This document shows, piece after piece, positions 1-8,125 of a DNA stretch of 64,000 bases (within the stretch, counting starts at the first letter, position 1; each line of letters opens with the position of its first letter). Source of the DNA: JBAVQS01 sp049694275 (GTDB lineage: Bacteria > Chloroflexota > Anaerolineae > UBA4142 > SHND01); contig JBAVQS010000348.1 in assembly GCA_049694275.1 (NCBI GenBank), forward strand, positions 10,229 through 74,228. The letters are read 5' to 3'. A model generated the notes under the pieces. That model was not told the DNA's origin and made no database searches. It saw only the letters and a program-made list of their open reading frames with translations. The translations under genes were made by a program, and so were the position numbers.

Positions 1-591
1 TTTCTCGGGTCATTCCGGCGCTGGCATGGCATCCGCGAGTTTCTCGATATGGCGCAGTCCATCGCCGCCGCCCGCGCGGACGTCCTCTTTATCATGATCG
101 GGGCTGGTGAGCTCCTTGCCGAGTCGCGGGCCTGGGTCGCGGCGGCGGGACTGGGAGAGCGCATTCTGCTCACCGGCGCGGTCCCCTATGCAGCGGTTCC
201 CTACTACCTGGCCCTCGCGCAGGTCGGCGTTGCGCCGTTCAACACCTCGGTGCATCCCCCTTTAAAGCTCGGCTTTTACTGGTCCCCGCTCAAGGTGCAC
301 GAGTATATGGCGCTCGCGCTGCCGGTCGTCACCATCGATGTTTATCCGCTCAACCGGATGGTGCGCCACGAGCAGGAAGGGCTCCTTTATCGCGAAGGGG
401 ATGCGGCGGCGCTCCGGGCCCATGTCGAGCGGCTCGTGAATGATCCGGCGCTCGTGCAGCGCCTCGGCCAGGCTGCACGACAGCGTGTCGTCGAGCACCT
501 GTCGTGGCAAAAGCATGCCGAGTTGCTCGAAGGGGTCCTGAACGAATGTCTTGGAAAGGAAAATCACACCTATGTTGCCCTGGCTGGGTGA
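1..591 (+). CDS. Glycosyltransferase family 4, C-terminal part (5' end outside window)
   Basis: The frame is open from base 1, so the gene starts upstream of the window; about 196 residues are visible. The fragment begins with FLGSFRRWHG, the strand-turn that opens the C-terminal Rossmann domain of GT-B glycosyltransferases. It continues through FIMIGAGEL and ILLTGAVPY to SPLKVHEYMALALPVV, the donor-nucleotide region of GT4 enzymes (retaining sugar transfer from a nucleotide-sugar). The last residues resemble the usual terminal helix. The stop lies 19 bases downstream of the next gene's start, so the two are probably co-transcribed and act in surface or cell-envelope glycan synthesis. The sugar substrate cannot be read from this part. 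Confidence 0.85.
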   Translation, partial: FLGSFRRWHGIREFLDMAQSIAAARADVLFIMIGAGELLAESRAWVAAAGLGERILLTGAVPYAAVPYYLALAQVGVAPFNTSVHPPLKLGFYWSPLKVHEYMALALPVVTIDVYPLNRMVRHEQEGLLYREGDAAALRAHVERLVNDPALVQRLGQAARQRVVEHLSWQKHAELLEGVLNECLGKENHTYVALAG

Positions 592-1621
592 ACAACTCAC
601 CGCAATTTACGGTCCCTTCCGCCTCCTCACCTCTCACCTTTTTCTGATTGGCCTGGGAACGGTCGCCGCTTGCCTGCTGACCTGGTACCTCTTACCACGC
701 TGGTGGCGCCACCTGCCGCAGGATCGCGGTCGCCCCTTTGCCGTCGACGCCACGCACAGCGTGGGCAAGCCGGTCGGGGCAGGAATGATCTTTGTCCCGA
801 TCTTTCTCATCATCTCCATTCTCGTCATCCCCATCAAGCTTTCCCTGCTGGTTGCGCTGGTCGCCGTCCTGCTCGCTTCACTGGAAGGCTTTATGGACGA
901 CCGGACGCATGGCGGCTGGAGCGAATTGCGGTTGGGGATCATTGACGCGGCAATCTCGTTGCTCGGCGCGGCCGCCGTCTCCCAGTTCAAAGATTTCGAA
1001 ATCTGGCTCCCTCTGGTCAAGAGCACCCTGTTCATCCCCCCCTGGGTTTTTATCCCGCTCGGCGCCGGCCTCATCTGGCTCACCATCAACTCGACCAACT
1101 GTACCGATGGCGTGGACGGGCTCTCGGGCAGCCTCTCGCTCTTGGCCTTTGCCTCGCTTGGCGCTATTCTCTACGCCGTCGTCGGCCACCAGGAGATCGC
1201 TCACTATTTGCTGGTGCCCCATTACCCGGATGGAGCGGACTGGGCCATGATGGGCTTTATCATGTCCGGCTGTCTTGCCGGCTATCTATGGTACAATGCC
1301 AATCCCAGTGCGGTCCTCATGGGCGACGCCGGGTCACGCGCGATTGGCTTGCTGCTTGGCGTTCTCATCCTCGCCAGCGGCAACCCCTTTCTGATTTTTG
1401 TCGTCGCGGGGGTCGTCCTGATCAACGGCGCCACCGGCCTGCTCAAAGTAGCGTTCTTGCGCTTTTTCAAGATCAATCTCTTTAAAAATATTCGCTATCC
1501 CCTGCACGACCATGTGCGCCACTGCCTCGGCTGGTCCAACACGCAGGTCCTCGTGCGCTTTGTCCTTTTGCAAGCGGTCGGCACCCCCGTCTTTCTCCTC
1601 CTTCTCTTCAAGGTGCGATAG
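572..1621 (+). CDS. MraY/WecA-type phospho-sugar transferase (polyprenyl-phosphate glycan carrier synthesis)
   Basis: A polytopic membrane protein of 349 residues with about ten hydrophobic segments. It carries the PNPT-family signatures: NCTDGVDGLSG with Asp179 and Asp182, MGDAGSR with Asp252, and a C-terminal PLHDHVRHCLGWS block. The last block matches the MraY HHH/GWSE region, with His-Asp-His in place of three histidines. The family transfers a phospho-sugar from a UDP donor to undecaprenyl phosphate at the inner face of the membrane. I chose ATG 572 because GGAAAGGA lies about 10 bases upstream; a TTG at 551 would add seven residues. The gene overlaps the upstream glycosyltransferase, suggesting one operon. 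Lacking the dcw genes around it, it could make peptidoglycan lipid I or a related exopolymer carrier. Confidence 0.8.
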   Translation: MLPWLGEQLTAIYGPFRLLTSHLFLIGLGTVAACLLTWYLLPRWWRHLPQDRGRPFAVDATHSVGKPVGAGMIFVPIFLIISILVIPIKLSLLVALVAVLLASLEGFMDDRTHGGWSELRLGIIDAAISLLGAAAVSQFKDFEIWLPLVKSTLFIPPWVFIPLGAGLIWLTINSTNCTDGVDGLSGSLSLLAFASLGAILYAVVGHQEIAHYLLVPHYPDGADWAMMGFIMSGCLAGYLWYNANPSAVLMGDAGSRAIGLLLGVLILASGNPFLIFVVAGVVLINGATGLLKVAFLRFFKINLFKNIRYPLHDHVRHCLGWSNTQVLVRFVLLQAVGTPVFLLLLFKVR

Positions 1622-1652
1622 CCGCGCTCACCTTATTTCGTTCAACAGCATG

Positions 1653-1680
1653 TTGACAATTCCCTTGCGCGGGGTAAACT
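1653..1680 (+). promoter_or_regulatory. Sigma-70-type promoter for the ferritin/VIT1 gene
   Basis: TTGACA at 1653-1658 is separated by 16 bases from TAAACT at 1675-1680, about 45 bases before the ATG at 1727. It lies in the 105-base gap after the preceding gene. Confidence 0.55.
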
Positions 1681-1726
1681 AATTCCAGGTGACATTCATC
1701 ACGAATCAAACAGAGAGGATCAGAGA

Positions 1727-2893
1727 ATGGATCAGGGTCACTCGCCAGATAACAAAAAGCTGATTGCCGATCTGAAACAGGCATGGCAGATGGAGGTTTC
1801 AGGGGCGCGCACATATCGCCAGCTTGCAGCGCACGAGCCGAACGCCGAACGGCGCACAATCCTGACCCGCATGGCTGAGGCCGAAGACCATCACGCCGAA
1901 CGCTGGGCCGACCGGCTCAAGGAACTGGGCGAACAGCTCCCCCAGGATGGCGAGACGGCGTCCGACCGGCTCAGGCGGTGGGTTCTCGTCCAAACCGGCA
2001 CCGACACCGCCGCTCAGCACATCGAGAACGCCGAAGCCTATTCCGACCGGCTGTACGCGTCCATGCTGAAACAGGCCACCGACGAAAAAGACCGCACCGC
2101 CTTGCAAGAGATTCAGGCGGAGGAACGGGCGCACGGGCGCGTGCTTCAAGACATGACGGGGCAGGCGCCGCCGAGCGAGCTCGACCGCATCTTGAAGGGC
2201 GAAAAGTGGCACGTCCGCGGGGGCGGCTGGATCGGCCAGGCCATCTATGGTCTCAACGACGGCCTCGGCGCGGCCTTCGGCGTCGTCAGCGGGGTCGCCG
2301 GGGCGACGGCGGCCAATGGTCAGTTCGTCCTCCTGAGCGGGATTGCCGCCGCGGTGGCTTCGGCGCTCTCAATGGGCAGCGGCGCCTATCTCGCCACCAA
2401 GTCAGAGCGCGAGGTGTATGAAGCCGAGATCGGCCGCGAGCGGCGCGAGATCGAAAGCCACCCCGAAGAAGAGCAAGAAGAGCTCGAGCTCTTTTACCAG
2501 CTCAAAGGGTTCAACCCCGAAGAAGCCAAGCTGCTCGCCGCGCGCCTGGCCGCGCAACCGGAACAGTTGTTGAAAACACTGGCCCATGAAGAGTTGGGAC
2601 TCTCGGAACAGAACTTTCCCAGGCCGTGGAACGCCGCCCTCAGCGCCACCATCGCGACCGGAATCGGGGCGATCATTCCCGTCCTCCCCTTCTTTTTCAT
2701 GCAGGGGACGCCGGCCGTAATTGTCTCGTTTGTCATCAGCACGCTGGCCCACTTTGCCGTCGGCGCATCCAAAGTCATCGTCACCGGCCGCTCCTGGATG
2801 GTCAGCGGCGCGGAAATGACCATCGTCGGCCTCGGCGAAGCGATTACCACCTATGTCATCGGCCTGCTGATTTCGCCGGCGATCAAGCTCTAA
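1727..2893 (+). CDS. Ferritin-like/VIT1 fusion protein (membrane-bound ferritin, MbfA/EVE type)
   Basis: The N-terminal ~150 residues form a rubrerythrin-like four-helix bundle with di-iron ligand motifs: MEVSGARTYR, EAEDHHAERW and EERAHGRVL. A CCC1/VIT1 membrane domain of about 230 residues follows, starting near GQAIYGLNDGLGAAFGVVSGV, with hydrophobic segments and the acidic loop EIESHPEEEQEELEL typical of this family. Such fusions bind ferrous iron in the ferritin part and move Fe2+ or Mn2+ across the cytoplasmic membrane, protecting from iron and peroxide stress. The length of 388 residues is higher than MbfA of proteobacteria by roughly 60 residues. The M48 protease starts two bases after the stop, so the pair is probably one transcript. 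Confidence 0.88.
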   Translation: MDQGHSPDNKKLIADLKQAWQMEVSGARTYRQLAAHEPNAERRTILTRMAEAEDHHAERWADRLKELGEQLPQDGETASDRLRRWVLVQTGTDTAAQHIENAEAYSDRLYASMLKQATDEKDRTALQEIQAEERAHGRVLQDMTGQAPPSELDRILKGEKWHVRGGGWIGQAIYGLNDGLGAAFGVVSGVAGATAANGQFVLLSGIAAAVASALSMGSGAYLATKSEREVYEAEIGRERREIESHPEEEQEELELFYQLKGFNPEEAKLLAARLAAQPEQLLKTLAHEELGLSEQNFPRPWNAALSATIATGIGAIIPVLPFFFMQGTPAVIVSFVISTLAHFAVGASKVIVTGRSWMVSGAEMTIVGLGEAITTYVIGLLISPAIKL

Positions 2894-2895
2894 AC

Positions 2896-4029
2896 ATGCC
2901 TATCGATTCTTCCCGTCAAGAACAAGCCAAAGAGTATGCGCGCATCCGTCACCGCCTGTTTGCAGGCGAGCTCGTCCTGAGCACGGGCGCGCTCCTCGTC
3001 GTTCTGCTGAGCGGGTTATCGGTCTGGCTGCGCAATCTCATCACTGGCATCTCTCCCGATCCGTGGGTCTCGACCGCGCTCTATTTTATCGCCGGCGTGC
3101 TCGGCTATGGCGCCCTCACCCTGCCCCTCTCTTATTACAGCGGCTTTGTCCTCCCGCATCGCTACGGCCTATCGACCCAGAATCTGCGCGCCTGGGTCGT
3201 CGACCTCGCCAAGGGCGGCCTCCTCGGGATCGTATTCGGGACCGTCGTCATTGAGGTCATCTATTTCGTCCTGCGAACTGCCCCGCAGTGGTGGTGGCTC
3301 CTTGCCACAGCGTTCATGCTCCTCTTTTCGGTCCTGCTCGCCAACCTCGCGCCGGTCCTGATCTTTCCTCTCTTTTTCAAGTTCAAGCCACTGGAGGATC
3401 AAGAGCTGGTGCGCCGCCTCATGCAGCTTGCCGAACGGGCGCACACCCGCGTGCGCGGCGTCTATACGATGATGCTCTCGGAAAAGACGACGGCGGCCAA
3501 TGCCGCCTTTATGGGTCTGGGCAACACCAAGCGGATCGTCCTGGGGGATACGCTCTACCAAAACTACACCCACGACGAGATCGAGAGCATTCTCGCGCAC
3601 GAGTTGGGGCACCAGGTGCATAACGACATTGTGACCGGGATCGCGGTCGAAACGCTCCTCACCATCGTCGGGTTTATCCTCGCCGATTGGATTTTGCGCG
3701 CGGGCGTCGGCCTCCTGCATCTGGACGGCATTGCCGACCTGGCCGCCCTGCCGCTGTTCGCGCTCGCCCTGGGCGTGTACGGATTCATCACCATGCCGCT
3801 GGGCAACGCCTATTCGCGCTGGCGCGAGACACAGGCAGACCAATACGCGTTAGAGACCACGCACAACCCCACCGCCTTCATCGGCGCAATGGAAAAGCTG
3901 GCGAATCAAAACCTCGCCGAGCTCGAGCCCGAACCATGGGTCGAGTTCCTCCTCTACGACCATCCCCCCATCGGCAAGCGGCTCAAAATGGGAGAGGCGT
4001 TCCAGACACCCGGCCAGGCGCCTGCGTAG
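2896..4029 (+). CDS. M48-family membrane metalloprotease (Ste24/HtpX-like)
   Basis: The protein has 377 residues with several hydrophobic segments before and after the active site. The zinc motif AHELGHQVHND places His235, Glu236 and His239; the third ligand is probably the Glu of RWRETQADQYALE. This arrangement, with helices on both sides of HExxH and the ETQAD motif, is that of CAAX protease Ste24-type M48 peptidases. These work in the membrane on misfolded proteins or on prenylated or small peptide substrates. I used ATG 2896, two bases after the ferritin/VIT1 stop; an open frame continuing upstream to 2626 overlaps that gene and is a shadow. Coupling to the iron protein suggests a shared stress response, which is inference. 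Confidence 0.85.
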   Translation: MPIDSSRQEQAKEYARIRHRLFAGELVLSTGALLVVLLSGLSVWLRNLITGISPDPWVSTALYFIAGVLGYGALTLPLSYYSGFVLPHRYGLSTQNLRAWVVDLAKGGLLGIVFGTVVIEVIYFVLRTAPQWWWLLATAFMLLFSVLLANLAPVLIFPLFFKFKPLEDQELVRRLMQLAERAHTRVRGVYTMMLSEKTTAANAAFMGLGNTKRIVLGDTLYQNYTHDEIESILAHELGHQVHNDIVTGIAVETLLTIVGFILADWILRAGVGLLHLDGIADLAALPLFALALGVYGFITMPLGNAYSRWRETQADQYALETTHNPTAFIGAMEKLANQNLAELEPEPWVEFLLYDHPPIGKRLKMGEAFQTPGQAPA

Positions 4030-4118
4030 GTCTAGTCCATCTCGGCAAGATTCCCTCTCGCATGTTTTGCTCGGTCCCGACCGGCTGAACCATCAGGCGA
4101 GTTTCAAGGAGAAATATT

Positions 4119-6506
4119 GTGAAACACCGTTTATTTTCAGTGGCTGTTCTGCTAGGACTGGCCGTGCTGTCCATCCTCCTCTCCCCCGGCGCGACGCCGC
4201 GCGCACAGGCGCAAGGGCTTACCGTAACCGGCGTCAACGTCGGCGCCACGGTGACTCCCAAATCCTTTGATGGCGACCTGCGCACCGTCACCGCCCAGCC
4301 AACCTCGACCACGCATACCCTGCCGCGCCGGATTGCAACGACCGGCCTGCCGGTCGTCCAGGGCGCTGATCCCGCCGTGCAGAGCCAAGCGACCGCAAAC
4401 CAGATGCCCTCCCCGCTCAAGAGCTTTGATGGCCTGAGCCTGAATGCCAGTTGCACCGGCGGCAACTGCGGCAACGGTTGGCCCCCGGATACCAACGGCG
4501 ATGTCGGCCCCAATCATTATGTCCAGACCGTCAACACCTCCATCGGCGTCTTTAGTAAATCCACCGGCAGCCGCCTCCTCGGCATCACCTTTGATAGCTT
4601 TTGGAGCGCAGCGGGTGGCACCAGTACGCCGTGCGACAACAACAACCAGGGCGACCCGGTCGCGCTCTATGATACCCTCGCCGACCGTTGGCTCGTTGCC
4701 GATTTTGCCTGGACCGATTCTGTGAATGGCCCTTTCTATGAATGTATCGCCGTAAGCAAGGGCAGCGACCCGGTGAGCGGCGGGTGGTGGTTTTATCCCA
4801 TCCAGTCCCCCGGTTCGGATTTTCCCGACTATCCCAAATTCGGTCTCTGGCCCGATGGCTATTACATGATGACCAACCAGTTTGGCGTAAGCACCTTTGA
4901 CGGGGTACGCCTCTGGGCTTTTGACCGCAACAAAATGATCAACGGACAGGCAATCAATTTCCCGTACGTAGATATCTCGAGCGCGGGGGGTGCAATGCCC
5001 GCTAATCTGCGCGGCGCGCAGCCGCCGGCTAACACCCCCGAATATTTCGTCTCGATCGATTCGCCCAGTACCAACATGCTGCACGTGTGGAAATTCCACT
5101 TTGATACGACCACGCCGGCCAACTCAACCGTTTCGGGGCCGACCAATATCAGCGTCAACAGCTTTGTCGAACCCTGTAACGCGGCCAACACAACCCCCTG
5201 CATCCCGACCAAGGGCGGCGAAAAGGTGGACGGGCTCGGCGACCGCCTCATGGTTCAGGTTCAATATCGCAATATCGGCGGGACCGAATCGCTGTGGACC
5301 ACACATACCGTCGCTAATACGGCCAGCACGGGCTCGGTCACCGGCATCCGGTGGTACCAACTCAACGTGACCGGGGGGACGATCCAGACGACCCCTGTCC
5401 AGCAGTCCACCTTTAAACCCGACAGCAACTTTCGCTGGATGCCGAGCCTCGCCGTCGACAAGTTTGGCAACATGGCGGTGGGCTATAGTATCGCGAGTAG
5501 CACGATGTATCCCGGCCTCCGCTATACCGGCCGCCTCTCCACGGACCCAACCAACCAGTTGCCCCAGGGCGAGACCACTCTCATCGCCGGGACCGGCTCG
5601 CAGTCGGGCGGCTTTAACCGTTGGGGGGATTACAGCGCGATGACCGTCGATCCGAATGACGACTGCACCTTCTGGTATACGAACGAGTATTACAAGACCA
5701 CCGGCAGCAACTGGCAGACCCGCATCGGCTCGTTCCAATATCCCCAGTGCACGTTTGCGAATGGAACCACCACCCCGGATTCCGATTCGAGCGTCCAGTA
5801 TGACGGATGGGCCGGCGTCCAGGATGCCGGTGCCAGCGGCGGCTGGTACCGTGCCAGCAGCACGACCGGCAACAAGGCCGCCCTGAGCTTTACTGGAACC
5901 TCCGTCAAGTGGGTCTATCCCACTGGCCCCGGCCAGGGCAATGCTCAGGTGCTCGTCGACGGCGTCAGCAAAGGGACCGTTGACCAGTACAGCGCCGCCC
6001 CTCTCTCCCAACAATCCAGGACCTATAGCGGTCTGACCAACGCCCACCACACCTTGACGATCAAGGTACTCGGAACCCACAACGTCTCTTCGACCGGTAA
6101 CAAGGTCGCCGTCGATGCCTTTGTCGTCGGCGCGACCACCAGCGAGGAAATCGCCAACGCCATCAAGTGGGATACCTGGGTCCTGACCACCTCGGCCAGC
6201 GCGCTCGGCGGCGCCTACCGCTCGAATGCGACCCTCAATGCCACTATCACTTTCCAGTTCACCGGCACGGCGATCAAATGGATCGCCGTCAAGGGGCCGG
6301 GGTACGGCAAGGCCGAGGTCTATATCGACAGCATAGACCAGGGCCCAGTCGATCTCTATTCCGCATCCACCCAGTACTTGCAGGCCATCTCTTATTCCGG
6401 GCTCTCCGCAGGTGCGCACACCATCCAGATGAAGGTTTTGCATACCAAGAGCGCCGCCTCGACCGGCTACAAAGTCGCCTTCGACGGGTTCAACGTCACC
6501 CCCTGA
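4119..6506 (+). CDS. Secreted protein with propeller-like core and two tandem carbohydrate-binding-like modules
   Basis: A GTG start at 4119 follows AAGGAGA by about six bases. Residues 1-32 are a Sec signal peptide ending in ARAQAQ. The middle (about residues 85-540) contains NGWPPDTNGDVGPNHYVQ, several Asp/Asn-rich turns and many short beta strands, which suggests a beta-propeller-like adhesion or enzyme domain; I cannot name a family. The C-terminus (about 550-668 and 680-795) holds two related modules of about 115 residues. Each has a WVYPTGPGQGNAQVLVDG or WIAVKGPGYGKAEVYID core and ends in KVAVDAF or KVAFDGF, like sugar-binding jelly-roll modules of secreted Chloroflexota proteins. It is probably surface-located or extracellular. 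The catalytic role is unknown. Confidence 0.7.
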   Translation: MKHRLFSVAVLLGLAVLSILLSPGATPRAQAQGLTVTGVNVGATVTPKSFDGDLRTVTAQPTSTTHTLPRRIATTGLPVVQGADPAVQSQATANQMPSPLKSFDGLSLNASCTGGNCGNGWPPDTNGDVGPNHYVQTVNTSIGVFSKSTGSRLLGITFDSFWSAAGGTSTPCDNNNQGDPVALYDTLADRWLVADFAWTDSVNGPFYECIAVSKGSDPVSGGWWFYPIQSPGSDFPDYPKFGLWPDGYYMMTNQFGVSTFDGVRLWAFDRNKMINGQAINFPYVDISSAGGAMPANLRGAQPPANTPEYFVSIDSPSTNMLHVWKFHFDTTTPANSTVSGPTNISVNSFVEPCNAANTTPCIPTKGGEKVDGLGDRLMVQVQYRNIGGTESLWTTHTVANTASTGSVTGIRWYQLNVTGGTIQTTPVQQSTFKPDSNFRWMPSLAVDKFGNMAVGYSIASSTMYPGLRYTGRLSTDPTNQLPQGETTLIAGTGSQSGGFNRWGDYSAMTVDPNDDCTFWYTNEYYKTTGSNWQTRIGSFQYPQCTFANGTTTPDSDSSVQYDGWAGVQDAGASGGWYRASSTTGNKAALSFTGTSVKWVYPTGPGQGNAQVLVDGVSKGTVDQYSAAPLSQQSRTYSGLTNAHHTLTIKVLGTHNVSSTGNKVAVDAFVVGATTSEEIANAIKWDTWVLTTSASALGGAYRSNATLNATITFQFTGTAIKWIAVKGPGYGKAEVYIDSIDQGPVDLYSASTQYLQAISYSGLSAGAHTIQMKVLHTKSAASTGYKVAFDGFNVTP

Positions 6507-6528
6507 GTCAAGCAGACTGACCGAACGC

Positions 6529-6560
6529 GAAACGAGGTCCTCATGGGAGGACCTCGTTTC
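6529..6560. terminator. Bidirectional hairpin terminator
   Basis: A perfect 12-bp inverted repeat, GAAACGAGGTCC at 6529-6540 and GGACCTCGTTTC at 6549-6560, has an 8-base loop. It lies between the convergent genes ending at 6506 and 6621. Confidence 0.75.
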
Positions 6561-6620
6561 AGGTTAATACAGACCCCCCTCTATGACAAAGGGGGTGCGG
6601 AGCAGATGCCCTATCCCTTG

Positions 6621-7718
6621 CTAATGCGCAAGGGTACTCCCAAGCAAAATGCCATTCGCCCAATAGGCCCCGGTGTCACCGGAAGGCAGAATGTCATACG
6701 TTGCGCCCCCCTCGTTCGGGACGGTCTCGATGCGCGATACGTGCGCCCCATCGACGACATCTCCCACCCACAGCGAACCGAGCGGCCGGCCATCCACAGT
6801 CGGGTGGGCCGGCGATGCAAATAGTGTGCGCCCATCGTCAAGCCCCAGCCGGACGAGCAGCGCGCCGGGCGACAGCGGCCGCGCCACCGTCTGCTGGATA
6901 ATGCCAGCCTGGCGCGTCCCCCGGGCGTCGATGGTCCAGACTGCCATTCCCTGCCGTAAATCCTGCACCGGCATATCTCCATTCGGCGTCGCAATCAACG
7001 TTCCGGCGGTCAGACAGATCGGACAGGTGAGAATCGTCGCCTGCTGGTTCGTAATCGTGATGTTGCCCTGAAAATCGACAAGGCCCGTCGTCGCCGTGCC
7101 AGTCCTGCCGCTGCCGGTGCGCACGCTGAATTGATAACCGTTCGCCGCCGGCTGCATGGGGATCGCATTCAACTTTTTGTATTCGGCATAGACCGGCTGG
7201 GCCTGGTCAGCCGTCAACGGAGCCGTCGGCGCGATTCCCAAATGTTTCAGAATCGCCTGGTACATATCAGGGACCTTTTGTATCTCGCCGACGCGGCGCG
7301 CAATCTCGTCGGGCGGGAGATCACGCGCGACCGGATAGGAATCGGGGTCGCAGAAAAAGATGCTTCCAAAGCGTGCGAGGATGGCATATCGAAGGTCCGT
7401 GACCGAGAGTTGCCCCGGCGCAGGGCTGGGAAAGGTCGGGATCGGCGGAGGGGCCACCGTCCGCGCCGCGCCAGGCGTGCCCGAAAACGGCATCACCGTC
7501 CCCGCCATGACCATGGTGCCCGGCATCGCCGTGAGTTGAACCGCCGGTCCCGGCGTAGCGGTCGCGGCCAGAGCAACCACCGTCGGGGCGTCCGTTTCGA
7601 CGACAGCGGGCGGGGCGACCTCCGTCCTGCCCGCGGCCGCAGGCAGCGTGGTACAGGCCGACGCGCCCATCAGCGCAAGCAAGAAAAGGGGGAGCAGAAA
7701 CCAGGTTTGAGTTCTCAT
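6621..7718 (-). CDS. Lipoprotein with C-terminal Hint (hedgehog/intein) domain
   Basis: The 365-residue protein begins with a lipoprotein signal, LLPLFLLALMGASAC, with the lipobox Cys near residue 22. A Pro/Thr-rich linker follows. A central domain of about residues 95-230 is unrecognised. The C-terminal 131 residues look like a Hint fold: Cys235 in CLTAGTLIATPNGDMPVQDL, the SPAHP block with His305, GSLWVGDVVDG, and the ending TYDILPSGDTGAYWANGILLGS. In polymorphic-toxin Hint domains the last block ends in His-Asn; here it ends in Gly-Ser-Thr-Leu-Ala-His, so C-terminal cleavage is doubtful. N-terminal thioester chemistry at Cys235, as in Hedgehog, remains possible. I used ATG 7718 because the signal peptide starts there; an upstream in-frame extension to 7802 lacks support. 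Confidence 0.72.
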   Translation of the reverse strand: MRTQTWFLLPLFLLALMGASACTTLPAAAGRTEVAPPAVVETDAPTVVALAATATPGPAVQLTAMPGTMVMAGTVMPFSGTPGAARTVAPPPIPTFPSPAPGQLSVTDLRYAILARFGSIFFCDPDSYPVARDLPPDEIARRVGEIQKVPDMYQAILKHLGIAPTAPLTADQAQPVYAEYKKLNAIPMQPAANGYQFSVRTGSGRTGTATTGLVDFQGNITITNQQATILTCPICLTAGTLIATPNGDMPVQDLRQGMAVWTIDARGTRQAGIIQQTVARPLSPGALLVRLGLDDGRTLFASPAHPTVDGRPLGSLWVGDVVDGAHVSRIETVPNEGGATYDILPSGDTGAYWANGILLGSTLAH

Positions 7719-7859
7719 ACCTATACCGCCTTGTTCTGAATACACTCTCATGTGACGCAAAATCAGCCCTGCGAGTTCCCGGGCACAAGCCCTTGCGGGC
7801 ATCTGGCGCGATTGTATTAGAAACGACGCAGTGTGTCAATGGAGCCTTATGCCGATTTG

Positions 7860-7914
7860 TGTGTAATTTTGTAGGGGCCAACGGCCGTTCGCCCCTACAT
7901 GGGCAAATTACACA
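7860..7914. repeat. Nested palindromic repeat A (GTAGGGGC family)
   Basis: The outer arms are TGTGTAATTT (7860-7869) and AAATTACACA (7905-7914). The inner arms are GTAGGGGC (7871-7878) and GCCCCTAC (7891-7898). The 15-mer at 7890-7904 (CGCCCCTACATGGGC) recurs at 29860-29874, so this is a dispersed element. Confidence 0.7.
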
Positions 7915-7917
7915 ATT

Positions 7918-8021
7918 TTGATACCGTTGGCGAACCCTGATTCCGTAGGGGCGTGGCCTTGTGCCCGCCCCCCGAGGGCAACCACGAGGGATTGCCCCTA
8001 CGCGTTCGCCAACGGTATCAA
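7918..8021. repeat. Nested palindromic repeat B (MITE-like)
   Basis: Perfect 18-bp terminal inverted repeats lie at 7918-7935 and 8004-8021. They enclose CGTAGGGGC (7944-7952) and GCCCCTACG (7994-8002). Together with repeat A it fills most of the 407-base gap between the Hint lipoprotein and the TPR gene. Apart from these repeats I see nothing coding in that gap. No transposase is present. Confidence 0.7.
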
Positions 8022-8125
8022 TTTTCGATACACAGCCGTCAATGGGAGAGAATCTGCGCGCAATAGCCCTGTAGACAAAGGGTAGCCGCAGTGCGATAAT
8101 AAACTCCACAAACCGGCAGACGATT

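Noticed and set aside
5124..6443. Long open frame on the minus strand (about 439 codons) across the secreted protein gene
   Set aside because: It has no ribosome-binding site or domain and lies wholly inside a gene with a signal peptide and repeats; it is a by-product of high GC.
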